A DNA stretch of 64,000 bases, from contig NC_023753.2 in the NCBI RefSeq assembly GCF_000499845.2, forward strand, positions 24,476,942 to 24,540,941, written 5' to 3'. The first letter of the stretch is position 1; the number at the start of each line of letters is the position of its first letter. Source of the stretch: Phaseolus vulgaris. Its lineage: Eukaryota > Streptophyta > Magnoliopsida > Fabales > Fabaceae. The position numbers and the translations under genes are program-made. Positions 12,839 through 23,075 of the stretch are shown piece by piece. The notes below the pieces were generated by a model that worked only from the letters and a program-made list of their open reading frames with translations, searched no databases and was not told where the DNA came from.

Positions 12839-14067
12839 TGATAAGTGCCTAATTTCAGAAATATTTGATATTAAAATATAGGCACATGTGAGGATTTATT
12901 GCTAATTTACATATAAGATAATCCTTAATTTATGAATTTATATCTTTTTACATTTTTTATGAGCTTTATTTGAATAAGAGCATTTTATTCTCAAATTTGG
13001 TGTTAATTGCAGGTTTCTAGGGAAGATTGGAGAATTGAATTAAAGATGAATAATTTGAGCTGAAAAAAGAAAGTTGGAAAGTCTCAGAATACGTAAAAGT
13101 GTCGAAAAAGCCAGTTTTGCAACAGGGATTCTCGCTCAAGCAAGATATTCTCGCTTGAGCGAGAATGCTCCAAGATAGTTTTTGAAAATGGACACCTTTC
13201 TCGCTAAAGCAAGAATTCCTCGCTTAAGCGAGAATGCATCATACAAATTGGGCATTTTTTTTGTTTTATCACTTATCTCATTAGCGCGACACAGGAAGCC
13301 ACCTAACCCTAGTAAATTAGGTTAAATAGGAGGCTAGAGGCTCAACCCTAGTGTGCCCGATTGAGAGAAAAACACCATTGAGTAAATTGTAACCAATTGG
13401 AAGAATGGAAGGTGCTAAAACTATGTGTGGCTAATTCTACCCATTGGGATTGAGAGTAATCTGTTCGACCTCTTGTGTATTAAGGTGATATTTAAATATT
13501 TAATATTATGTTCTTGATTGATTATTGGTATTGTTGTTTTGCTTCTAAATAGTTGTGACATGTTTGAGAATCTTAAATCTGTCTGAGAGGTATTTTTAGG
13601 GTTTTGACCTAAACAACAATACTTAACATATTTGAGTGTTAAAGATAGACTTGAAATGTTAATTGCCATTAACGTCTGAGTGTGATTCTAAGTTATTTTT
13701 ATATGCGAAAGATCGATATTTAGGAAACATTGTTAAGAATTTTATATGCGAGAGATCGATATAAAATAGTTTTCTACGGGCATCAATTTTAATCAAAGAA
13801 CCTAATATGAACATGCTAATCAAAATACATAAGAGTGAGAAAGATGAAACCTAATCCCTATTTTCCAACTTGAAGCAACCAATTGTTTGTCTGTTTTCTT
13901 ATTGATCATTTCCAACACAATCACTATCAACACACTTTTTATTGTTCTGTTTATATTTAGCAAACATTGTACTTAATAATTCACCTGTTTCTTATAGGAT
14001 CAATATCCGTTCTTAGGGACAATTATTACTTCTGACAAAGCAGTGCACTTGCCGTAGAAAGTCATTA
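12839..14067 (+). repeat. Solo LTR of family W with TSD GTAAA
   Basis: Begins TGATAAGTGCC and ends GTCATTA; the corresponding end of the sister copy at 30221-31433 is GTTATCA, so the terminal CA has probably mutated to TA here. Flanking pentamers GTAAA at 12834-12838 and 14068-14072 are identical. Homology with 30221-31433 and with 52695-53295 runs from the first base. The interior has a cluster of imperfect and perfect palindromes built on CTCGCTTGAGCGAG (13127-13237). The element was inserted in the endonuclease part of the LINE ORF2, which reads on across the site. No internal retrotransposon region is present. Confidence 0.87.
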
Positions 14068-14452
14068 GTAAACTAATCAACATCTCCACAGTTTTGTGGT
14101 TTTCCAGTCCTCTAACATTCTAGAAAATGAAGAGACCTTTATTGCGACATTGTAGAGAGAACTGCCTTAGTATTTTTTTTGGATTTACTAGTCCCCTTAG
14201 GTGGTCTCCCTAGTTTTCTTTTAGTGCAAACTATTTGCTCGCCAGTATCACTGACATCCTTCTCCATCTATTAGGATCAACCCAAAATTTTGAAACAACA
14301 TCTGCAGTTTCCAAACCTCCAAGAGAGGAAAAATGATTTTGCAGGACCAGCGATAGTGCTTTAACATCCCCAAGAGATTTAGCCTTCCGAGGGATTGGTA
14401 TGAGGCGACGAAGATGGTACAATCACAATAGCAGAAACCTCTACATGATGAC
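14068..14452 (-). pseudogene. LINE ORF1 tail and ORF2 start
   Basis: The minus strand near 14150-14080 reads GLFIF-stop-NVRGLENHKTVEM, the usual beginning of the plant L1 ORF2 endonuclease (…WNVRGL…). Upstream on the minus strand, 14422-14230, lies the C-terminal tail of ORF1. This tail has a ~120-bp partner on the other side of the copia insertion (around 19180-19240), suggesting that the LINE ORF1 tail carried an internal tandem duplication before the copia element arrived. The last five bases (14448-14452, ATGAC) are the target duplication of that element. Confidence 0.75.
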
Positions 14453-14632
14453 TATTAATGGAAAAGAAAGAATAGGGTAAATCCCTTGTGTATATTGAAC
14501 ACATAGGGTTATGTTTATATAGGAAAAGAAACGTATGGACTAAGCCCATTACATAAATATGAGATATCTAACAATATCTATAATATCTCATAATATCTCA
14601 TAATATCAAATAATATCTAATAATATCTAACA
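14453..14632 (-). repeat. 3' LTR of the copia element
   Basis: A 180-bp LTR at the downstream end of the minus-strand element. On the minus strand it starts TGTTAGATATT and ends CATTAATA. It holds a short internal array of ATATCT(A/C)AT units. Confidence 0.93.
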
Positions 14633-16300
14633 CTCCCCCTCAAGCTGGTGCATATAGATAATATGTACCCAGCTTGTTACAAATGTAATCAATCCTAGGC
14701 CCTCGTAAGGGTTTAGTAAAAATATCTGCTAATTGATTATTTGAATTAACAAACTCAATCTTGATATCTCCCGATATAATCTTTTCTCGAATGAAATGAC
14801 AATCAATTTCAATATGTTTTGTCCTTTCAAGAAAAACTGGATTTGAGCTAATATGAAGAGCAGCTTGATTATCACATATAAGTGTCATTTGAGTAACCTC
14901 TCCAAATTGCAATTCTTTAATTAATTGTTTAAGCCAAATAAGCTCACAAGTAGCCGAGGCCATAACTCTATATTCTGCTTCTGCACTAGATCTTGCCACA
15001 ACACTTTGTTTCTTGCTCTTCCAAGAGATCAAGTTATCACCAATGGAGACACAATAACCAGAAGTTGATCTTTTATCAGATGGAGATCCTGCCCAATCAG
15101 CATCTGAATAACAAACTACTTTAGTATGGTTATTATGACCATATAACAAACCTTTTCCAGGAGAGCCTTTAATGTACTTCACTATACGAATGACTGCATT
15201 CCAATGATCTTCACATGGAGAATTAAGAAATTGACTCACCACCCTGACTGCAAAGGAAATATCAAGACAAGTAACAGTGAGATAGTTCAATTTTCCAACT
15301 AATCTCCTGTACTTCTCAGGATCTAAAAGAGGCTCCCCTTGATTGGGTAGAAGCTTGACATTGGGATCCATGGGAGTATCAACAGATTTCGAATTCATCA
15401 ACCCAATTTCCTCCAAAATATCTAATGCGTATTTTCTTTGAGAGATAACAATACCAGTATTGGATTGTGCTACCTCAATCCCCAAGAAATATCTGAGTTT
15501 GCCAAGATCTTTAGAATGAAAGTGTTGACAAAGGTGTTGTTTTACTTGTGAGATGCCATGGTGATCACTGCCTGTAAGAACAATGTCACCAACATATACT
15601 ACAAGATAGATACACCCACCACTCGAGTGACGATAAAAAACTGAATGATCTCCTTCACTGCGAGTCATACCAAATTGTTGAACAACATTGCTAAATTTTC
15701 CAAACCAAGCCCTAGGAGACTGCTTGAGGCCATATAAGGATTTGTGAAGACGACATACCAATCCATAAGACTCCCCTTGAGCAACAAAACCGGGAGGTTG
15801 CTCCATATAAATTTCTTCCTGCAAATCCCCATTAAGAAAAGCATTTTTAACATTCAGTTGATAAAGAGGCCATTGTTGAAGAGTAGCTATAGCTATGAAT
15901 AAGCGAACAGAGGCCATCTTTGCTAGAAAAAGTATCACCATAGTCTAAACCAAAAATTTGGGTATAACCCTTAGCCACAAGACGAGCTTTGAGACGATCA
16001 ATAGTACCATCAGGACCAACTTTGATAGCAAAAATCTACCTGCAACCAACAACAGATTTCCTAGATGGTAAAGGAACAAGTTCCCAAGTTCCATTATTCT
16101 GAAGCGCATTCATTTCATCAAGCATGGCCTGACGCCAACTAGGATGAGCTAAGGCATCACCTACAAATTTTGGAATGGATACAGAAGAAATAGACAAAAG
16201 GCAGGTATAAAAGGGTTGAGATAGTCTATGGTAACTCAAAGCAGTATAATGTGGAGAGGGATTACGAGTAGAACGTATACCTTTACGGATAGCAATAGGA
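14633..16300 (-). pseudogene. Copia reverse transcriptase-RNase H, frameshifted, YVGD active site
   Basis: The main open segment is 14640-15941. An N-terminal piece at 16036-16239 carries the ALAHPSWRQAMLDEM and NNGTWELVPLP blocks, followed by a stop and a frame change near 15941 where a few bases of the usual DTF-P-V-AK motif are missing. The open segment then has NAFLNGDLQEEIYMEQPPGF, LYGLKQSPRAW, the catalytic box read as YVGD instead of YVDD, DLGKLRYFLGIEV, and an RNase H part with YSDADWAGSPSDKRSTSGY, SSAEAEYR and TKHIEIDCHFIREK. The D-to-G change in the RT box should abolish polymerisation. The frame ends just before the polypurine tract. Confidence 0.9.
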
Positions 16301-16324
16301 AGATCAGGTTCAACAGTCAGAGGT

Positions 16325-17407
16325 TCAACTGTAGGAGCCGGAGGGGGATGAGGTGTTGACCGGAATAGAGTCTGCTAATGGACGATGAGACTTTTGACAA
16401 CGACTATACACCTGAAGAGTTGGTGGCGGTGGTGAATTGTTAGGTGCACTAGGCACAACAAGAGGAATATTAACTTGATTAGATGAAGAAATTGAAGGAG
16501 AAAGACAAGACTTAAAGTAAAGGGAAGATTCACTGAAGGTGACATCTGCTGAAATAAAATAACGGTTTAAAGACGGTGAGAAACATTTATATCCTTTTTG
16601 TGATCTAGTGAACCCTGAAAAGACACATTTGTGTGACTTAGGAGATAATTTATCAAGACCAGGACTAAAATTATGAACAAAACATGTGGACCCAAAAACT
16701 TTGGGAGGTAAAGAATGGAGAGGGTCATGTGGAAATAAAATAGAATGAGGAATTTTGTTATCTAAAACTGAAGATGGCATGCGATTAATGAGATAACATG
16801 CACTAAGAACAACATCACCCCAAAAACGCTGAGGAACATCACCATGGATTAAAATAGTACGTGTTGTTTCAACAAGATGTCTATTCTTGCGCTCAGCTAC
16901 CCCATTTTGTTGAGGTGTATAAGCACATGAAGTTTGATGAAGAATACCATGAGAAGCCATACAAATTTTAAAAGAATGAGAAAGATACTCACGTCCATTA
17001 TCACTGCGCAAAATTTGGATGGAAATTCCAAATTGATTTTTAATTTCATTGTAAAATATTTGAAATATAGAAAACAACTCAGAACGGTTTTTCATTAAAA
17101 ATACCCAACTACATCTTGAATAATCATCAATAAAAGTAACAAAATACTGAAATCCTAAATTAGACTTAATACGACTTGGTCCCCAAATGTCAAAGTGAAC
17201 TAAGGCAAAAGGAGATGAAGCACGTTGTGAGACACTACTAGGAAAAGAACTACGAATGTGCTTCCCTAACTAACACGACTCACACGATAAAGTAGACACA
17301 TTAGACAAACTTGGAACAAGCTGCTGCATCTTGGCAAGACTAGGATGACCCAACTAAGCATGAATGAGAGATGAAGAATCCATAATTGCGCCAACATGTG
17401 CAGAGAT
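16325..17407 (-). pseudogene. Copia integrase, interrupted by stops
   Basis: Minus strand. The pre-integrase zinc region (HPSLAKMQQL… CESC) lies near 17355-17275 with in-frame stops. The catalytic core has the first Asp in LVHFDIWGPS near 17190, the second in LRSDNGREY near 16995, and the Glu in NGVAERKNRH near 16890, so the DDE triad is retained. The C-terminal part has KCVFSGFTRSQKGYKCFSPS near 16600, which is the usual GKGY-type block of copia integrases. The open stretch 16325-17095 reads through the core. Its neighbours are the gag-protease frame upstream and RT downstream, as in other copia elements. Confidence 0.9.
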
Positions 17408-18646
17408 CTATAGTTGATAAAGTCCATGAGACTCACATCCGGTGCCAATCATCCGTCCCAAACTCCAGTCCTGTAAAGTAACAAAATCTTTGGTAAAAGA
17501 AATAACACAATCAAGGGAACGGGTGAGACGACTAATGGATAATAAGTTAAATGGAGACCCAGGGACATAAAGAATATTATCAATAGATAAAGAAGAAAAA
17601 AGATTAATAGTACCAACACCATGTGATGGTACCCTATATCCATTGGCCATGGTAACCGAAGGTAAATAACCCGTAGTAGATAAGGAAGAGAAAAAAGATT
17701 TATTACCAGTAATGTGATCAGTGGCACCTGAATCTAGAACCCAAGGGCCATGGGAAGTGGAGTGAGTGAGGCCAACAAAAGATGTAGGAGGATGACCATG
17801 TAAGGCATAACATCTGTCAATTTTGTGACCAAGTTTGCCACAATGGTCACACTTGTGACGCCCTTTGCCCGACTTGTGAGAGCGAGTACGATCATTATGT
17901 TGAGAGACTAAAGCAGAAGAGTCATCAACATGAGACGTTATATCAGTGGTGTGTTTACCTGGCACGCGCAAAAGGGTAGAACAAGTGGAAGTAAAATTGG
18001 GCACAATAGGAGATCCCAAAACTTGATCACGAACGTGAGAATAATCATCAGGAAGGCCATGTAAACCCAATAACATGAAGAACTTGGATATTTGTTCTAG
18101 TTCTTGAGAAGGAGTAGAGGCAGGAGGTAATAACTCATTAAAATCATGAAGAAGAGCATGAAGTTTACCTAGATATTCTGCCATTGTACCATCAAGACGT
18201 TTGGGAGCAACAATTGTGAGAAGATTTTGACACACACCATAAAGACATTGAGTATCATTGGTGTATAATAATTTTGCTTGTTCCCAAACTTCTAAACATG
18301 TTTCATAGGTACGAAAAATTTGTTTTAAAGATGAGTGAATGATCGATTTGATAAGAATGCATAATTGAGCATCAATTTTCAACCAACGAAAAACCTCATT
18401 TTCAGCAAGAGTAGGATGAGTAAGATGATCAACATAACCTTGACTCTTAAGCCATAATTTAATATTTGATGCCCAAGTGTCATAATTGGTTCCATCCAAT
18501 TTGTCAATGAAAAGATGAATATTGACGTAATTAGTATAAATAGATGAATCCAGAATAATGACTGCAGAAGAAGCCACAGTGGTAGCGGCAGCGAAAGAAG
18601 CCATAGTGGCAACGGAAGCGGAAGAAGCCATAGAAGATAAGGACAA
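17408..18646 (-). CDS. Copia gag-protease ORF
   Basis: An open 412-codon frame on the minus strand. The gag part opens with an Ala/Ser-rich N-terminus and FIDKLDGTNYDTWASNIK, the usual UBN2/gag_pre entry block. A CCHC zinc knuckle CDHCGKLGHKIDRC follows at about residues 270-283. The aspartic protease active site is WVLDSGATDHITG at about residues 305-317. The frame then stops just as the pre-integrase region begins, so gag-protease is separated from integrase by a stop codon at ~17405. The ATG at 18646 is the first in frame downstream of the primer-binding site. Confidence 0.9.
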   Translation of the reverse strand: MSLSSMASSASVATMASFAAATTVASSAVIILDSSIYTNYVNIHLFIDKLDGTNYDTWASNIKLWLKSQGYVDHLTHPTLAENEVFRWLKIDAQLCILIKSIIHSSLKQIFRTYETCLEVWEQAKLLYTNDTQCLYGVCQNLLTIVAPKRLDGTMAEYLGKLHALLHDFNELLPPASTPSQELEQISKFFMLLGLHGLPDDYSHVRDQVLGSPIVPNFTSTCSTLLRVPGKHTTDITSHVDDSSALVSQHNDRTRSHKSGKGRHKCDHCGKLGHKIDRCYALHGHPPTSFVGLTHSTSHGPWVLDSGATDHITGNKSFFSSLSTTGYLPSVTMANGYRVPSHGVGTINLFSSLSIDNILYVPGSPFNLLSISRLTRSLDCVISFTKDFVTLQDWSLGRMIGTGCESHGLYQL

Positions 18647-18912
18647 ATCTAGTCACCGGTTAATTGGTGACAACAACAAAGATGAAGGCTTCGGCAGCGT
18701 CTCCAGCGGAGGCTCCGATGAGATTTCGGCGACGACTCCGTCGAGATTCCGATGGCGGCTCTGGCGAGATTCTGGCGGCGGCTCCGGCGAGGGTCCGACG
18801 GCTGCTCCGAAGAGGTAGTGGTATCTCCGACGAGACAGTGGGGTGGTGGCTGGAAAATTCCAGTGAATAGTGTGTTCACCAATAAAAATTGAACCTTAAA
18901 CCCTAACCTTAT

Positions 18913-18925
18913 GCTCTAGATACCA
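18913..18925 (-). promoter_or_regulatory. Primer-binding site of the copia element
   Basis: On the minus strand, TGGTATCTAGAGC lies immediately after the 5' LTR. It differs by one inserted base from the TGGTATCAGAGC core complementary to initiator tRNA-Met that many plant copia elements use for first-strand priming. Confidence 0.85.
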
Positions 18926-19105
18926 TATTAAAGGAAAAGAAAGAATAGGGTAAATCCCTTGTGTATATTGAACACATAGGGTTATATTTATATAGGAAAA
19001 GAAACATATGGGCTAAGCCCATTACATAAATATGAGATATCTAACAGTATCTATAATATCTCATAATATCAAATAATATCTAATTATATCTAATAATATC
19101 TAACA
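18926..19105 (-). repeat. 5' LTR of the copia element
   Basis: A 180-bp LTR directly upstream (minus strand) of the primer-binding site. It is nearly identical to the LTR at 14453-14632, and the outer flank starts with the target duplication ATGAC. Confidence 0.93.
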
Positions 19106-19535
19106 ATGACCATCAATTGGAGTCTTAATTGGTGCTTTAGAATCTGCAGGTGATTTAGCCCTCCGATGAGAGGTAGGATGCAACAGAGATGGTACAACCA
19201 CAAGAGTAGAGACCTCCATAAGATGATCATCAATAGTAGTGGTAACTGAATGTGACTTTGAGCCCTTGGCTTGCATAACAGCAGGTGAATTCCTTAGCAT
19301 CCTCGGTTCTGGAAAATCCGAAGTGGGAGTGGACAACCCCTACCTGGATAGGGACCTATCATGATCTGAGGCATCCTTGAGAGGAGGCATATATGCAAAA
19401 TCATCCTCCCGTCCACCTATTTTATCAAAAGTAAGGTGACCTAAGAGTGACCCTGCATTAGCCTCGCCAAGAGCATCAATTTTCAATTTATCAGTGGGGC
19501 GTTCCATGAGCTTTGGTTGCGGATCTTTCAATGAT
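19106..19535 (-). pseudogene. LINE ORF1 C-terminal fragment, 5'-truncated end of the LINE
   Basis: Minus-strand reading gives KDPQPKLMERPTDKLKID, GSLLGHLTFDKIG and PEPRMLRNSPAVMQAKGS, with stops. This fits the C-terminal tail of plant L1 ORF1 (gag-like, after the DUF4283 and zinc-knuckle region, which are absent). The LINE therefore appears to be 5'-truncated near 19535, as is common for LINE insertions. It is the same element as 14068-14452, parted by the copia insertion at 14453-19105. Confidence 0.65.
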
Positions 19536-19718
19536 TTTCTTTCATTATTGTTTGGTTTTGAATAACATATTCATTGTTGAATTTTTATGTTTTGTAGGAT
19601 ATAATGACAACTCAGGAAAGTAGTCATGCAACATCTTTTTGTGGATGATAAGGTTTGATTTCGAATATGCTTAATTTTTTTAGGCATACAATGACATGAC
19701 ATTCTTAGTAAACTGTAC

Positions 19719-21240
19719 ATGTATTTATTAATGCAGGTCTTTAGGCATTATTGCATGCCAAAATTTTTGGGAAGTTTTAACAAAACCTTAAGTGCTGAAG
19801 AACAATTTATTATTCAGTCAACCCTCTTTGGTTGGCTAATTGTGTCGGATGGGAACCTGAAATTGAGTCGCTACCTTTTAAGGGAGTTATGTACTAGGTG
19901 GGTGGAGAGAAGTCATGGTTTTGTAGTAAGCTCTACAGTTGTCCCATTTACTTTGTTAGATGTTTTTTTAGGTATAGGTCTTAGAGTTGTGGGAGACAAA
20001 TTTGACTTAGATAAAACAGAAAACAATTGTAAGAGTATGAGTTTTTTTTCAAAACTAGTCATGTATCTGTGAAAATGATTTATGATGAAATTGTTAAGCA
20101 TCGCAACGAATGTTCCATACATGACTTTTTCAGGTTGTACTTCTTGTTAGGAATGTGAGAGTTTTTATTTCCAAGTAGAATGGGTTTAGTTCTTGGTGGG
20201 TTGTTTAGGGTTGTGGATGATCTGGGTGAATTGGGTAGGTTTAATTGGGGAGGTTTAGTTTATGACTTTTTGGTTCAGAGTATGTGTTTAGCTTCAATGT
20301 GTATGAGGAGGAAAACTAATGCTACATATATCCATGTTTGTGGTTGTGTGTACTTGATGCAGGTAATTTAAAATGTTTCCTTCGTATGTGTAATGACTTG
20401 CCATACATTTTCTAGTTAGTGGCATTAATTTGACATGAGTTGTGTAGATATGGGCTCTTGAACATTTGTTCTCTTACAAGCGGCAAGTTCCGAGGATTGG
20501 AAATATATATCCTCGTATCACACAATGGATGGATGTTAGGCTGAGTGACATTGAAATTGCATTTGGACTGCAACAGAATGTGGTGTGTAGAATATATTGA
20601 TTTTTTTTAAATGTACAATACTTATTTTTTTTTCATTTATGTTGGTATTTTTTGTGTGCATGAATAGGTTATTGTGTACTTATCTACGTCCAATGAAGAG
20701 TTACAAAATGAATTCGTTGTACAAGCATTTGAGGTAGTTCAACGTGGGTTTACAACCGACATGTCAAACAAAAAAGGATTATGGTAAAATGAAGGTGAAA
20801 GTAGTTGATATGCTTTGTCAAGCGAAGGAACAACAGGTAGTCATCAACAATTTGGAGAAGGAATTGAAAGAGTTACAAGAATTTTTAAGTGCACGTGCAA
20901 AATCTTATATGCGTGATAGTCCTTCTGCAAATGATGACGAACATCTGCAGATGTCTTATGTTGATGATAAAGATGTACCCGATGAGCTAGGTGTACCCGA
21001 AGAGCAAGGTGTACCCGAAGAGCAAGACGGACCCGAAGAGCGAGATGTACCTGAATAGCCAGACGTACCCCAAGAGCAAGATGTACCCGAAGACCAAGAC
21101 GTACCCGAAGACCAAGATGGGGGAGAAGAAAAAAGTAACATATTCACCCGAGTCAAGCATAGAGGAAGGAAACATGTGATGTTAGCTGTGATGAAATCAC
21201 CATGGACTAGGTATGGAAGGGGAAAAAATGATTTTGTTAG
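19719..21240 (+). pseudogene. Transposon-associated plant protein relic (Ulp1/mobile-domain-like family)
   Basis: A discontinuous coding region on the + strand, with a likely acceptor before 19737 (ttaatgcag). Readable blocks are FRHYCMPKFLGSFNKTLS, LLRELCTRWVERSHGFVV, TLLDVFLGIGLRVVGDKFDLDK, EFLFPSRMGLVLGGLFRVV, DLGELGRFNWGGLVYDFLV, GCVYLMQ, WALEHLFSYKRQVPRI and YPRITQWMDV. A coiled coil and an acidic tail of repeats follow. I recall this layout from the large repetitive family of plant genes annotated as Ulp1-protease or plant-mobile-domain related and often carried by DNA transposons; the assignment is tentative. Frameshifts near 20055 and stops make it a relic. A related fragment in opposite orientation lies at 23773-24000. 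Confidence 0.55.
20972..21115 (+). repeat. 18-bp coding minisatellite, 8 units (D-V-P-E-E-Q type)
   Basis: Eight consecutive 18-bp units encode variants of D/G-V/G-P-D/E-E/D-Q/L/R/P. The fifth unit contains a TAG stop (21056-21058), after which the unit pattern continues in the same frame, so the array predates the stop. It forms the acidic C-terminal tail of the relic at 19719-21240. Confidence 0.88.
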
Positions 21241-22417
21241 TCATAATTGAAAGGGATCGTACATGACGTGCTTAGTACTTAAGTATGTTAATTATGAAGT
21301 AGTTGTTAGAAATGATACATGTTTATTTCATTGGGTGTAATGTGGTTAGAGAATTTAAGACATGTATCTAGCAACTGCGTTCTAATTTTACTAACTGTAA
21401 ATAGGTTGGACTTTTTGAAGTGTTTTTGAATTTTAATTGTTTCCCATTTATGTGGTTGAAGTGAACATAATTTTTAAATTTGAATGTATGGTAGTGTCAA
21501 CACACAGAAACTAAGTTGATACAAACTAAGAAGGACAAGTAACCAACAAATTAAGTTAAGACATGTAATAAGCATTGTTCAAACATGTGCTTATAAATTA
21601 TAAATACAATTGTGTATCATCAATTATACAATAATAGTCTTGATTATGCATATAGGCATGTTTGTAATATGTGGAAGTTTAAACCAACCTTGAACTTCAG
21701 ATTCTGTCTTCCTCCATCTTATTCAATAACTCCAATTGCTTTGCATCTGAATATATTTTGGATATTGAAATGTGAATTACAATAGTGGATATAGGACATT
21801 GTTTTTTAAGTATAGACAATTTTTGGAATTGTACCTAAAGTCAGTGGATCGCGTATTATTGGATGACAACAACGAGCTTCCTCTTCAGATGGTGGACATA
21901 TGTCAAATTTGAAAACCTATAGGCACAAATCAGATGGTGGACATATGTCAAATTTTAAAACCTATAGGCATGAATATTGTAATGAAAGGCACACTTGTTT
22001 GTACTATAGTTATAATGAAAGTCAAATACCTTAACAATGTTGTTTACGGTTATATTAAGGTAGAATGCTCTTTGATTCGGACTAAATATGGCTACCTATA
22101 ATAACATTAATGCTTTCATGAAATATGATATGGAGTTATTTGAAAAAAGAGTTTTTTGAAGATAAATACATTCTTTAGCACTAAGACTAATCCTACTACA
22201 ATTTGTGGTCCAAATATCAGATCTTTTAACACCTTTGTGTGTACACTTGCTCTAACTGTTTCTATTGGATCCTGTAATAAAGAGGTGTATAATTGTCATT
22301 TTTGTGTTGCATAAACTGAAAGGATCGAAAGAGTACATAAGCCATATATTACCTTAATAATTATTAACATGTCTCCTAAACCATTTGGTTGAAATTCTTT
22401 GACATTACTTCTATTTA
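21241..22417. other. Unassigned AT-rich spacer
   Basis: No supportable gene. A 40-bp direct repeat (atggtggacatatgtcaaatttgaaaacctataggca and a near-identical copy) lies at about 21888-21972. Nothing else was recognised. Confidence 0.4.
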
Positions 22418-23075
22418 AGCGAAAATGGTCCATTGCTGAAGGGGTCCAATTCAGCTTGCACAAAAAAATTTAGATTGAGCGAAAACAGTCAAGTGCTGAA
22501 AGGATCTAGTCTAGGTTGCACCAAAAACGTTGGTTTGAGCGAAAACGGGGCAGTGCTGAAGGGGTCGATTTTAGCTTGCACGAAAATATTTGGATTAAGC
22601 GAAAACGAGGCAGTGCTGAAGCGGTCGAATTTAGCTTGCACAAAAATATTTGGATTAAGTGAAAATGGGGCAGTGGGCGTCGATTTTAGCTTGCACGAAA
22701 ATATTTGGATTAAGCGAAAACAGTCAAGTGCTGAAGGGATCCAGTCTAGGTTGCACCAAAAAACTTGGTTTGAGCGAAAACAGAGCAGTGTTGAAGGGGT
22801 CGATTTTAGCTTGCACGAAAAAATTTGGATTAAGCGAAAACGAGGCAGTGCTGAAGGGGTCCATTTTAGCTTGCACGAAAAAAATTGGATTAGACAAAAA
22901 CGGGGCAGTGCTGAAGGGTTCCATTTTAGCTTGCACGAAAAAATTTGGATTAAGCAAAAACGGTTCAGTTTAGCTTGAACCAAAATTTTTAGATTACACG
23001 AAAAAGGTCCAGTGCTGGAACGAGTTCACTTTAGGTTGCACTACAAATATTTCATTGATCCAAAATATGCAGTGG
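22418..23075 (+). repeat. 60-bp minisatellite with higher-order structure
   Basis: About eleven tandem units of ~60 bp, each with the core agcttgcacgaaaa.atttggattaagcgaaaac followed by gcagtgctgaaggggtc. As 60 is a multiple of 3, a repeated 20-residue peptide pattern (LKGS..ACTK.FGLSEN..V) reads across the array in one frame and changes frame after a unit shortened by ~5 bp near 22676. I regard that ORF as a by-product. Two variant units (aagtgctgaa.ggatc.agtctaggttgcaccaaaaa) occur at 22481 and again at 22716, giving a four-unit higher-order repeat 235 bp apart. The outer units are the most degenerate. Confidence 0.92.

Larger units (their letters stand above)
14453..19105 (-). mobile_element. 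Nearly complete Ty1-copia retrotransposon, TSD ATGAC
   Basis: A 4,653-bp element on the minus strand. The two 180-bp LTRs (14453-14632 and 18926-19105) differ by about five substitutions plus a small rearrangement in a short ATATCTAAT-type array. The flanking pentamers ATGAC at 14448-14452 and 19106-19110 are identical. Next to the 5' LTR is a primer-binding site TGGTATCTAGAGC (tRNA-Met type, minus strand, plus coordinates 18913-18925), and next to the 3' LTR a polypurine tract GAGGGGGAG (14633-14641). Internal order is gag-protease-integrase-RT-RNase H, typical of copia. Stops, frameshifts and a changed RT active site make it non-autonomous. The LTRs end TG...TA rather than TG...CA. It lies inside the LINE ORF1. 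Confidence 0.94.

Noticed and set aside
20956..21175. Ser/Gly-rich minus-strand frames over the 18-bp repeat
   Set aside because: Antisense reading of the D-V-P-E-E-Q array.
22433..22983. 181-codon (+) and 164-codon (-) frames as a repeat-protein gene
   Set aside because: Open on both strands and in several frames because the unit length is a multiple of three; frame changes at the shortened unit; no start context or domain.
22418..23075. Repeat array at 22.4 kb as a CRISPR-like array
   Set aside because: Units are directly adjacent, with no unique spacers between conserved repeats, and the context is plant nuclear DNA. It is a minisatellite.
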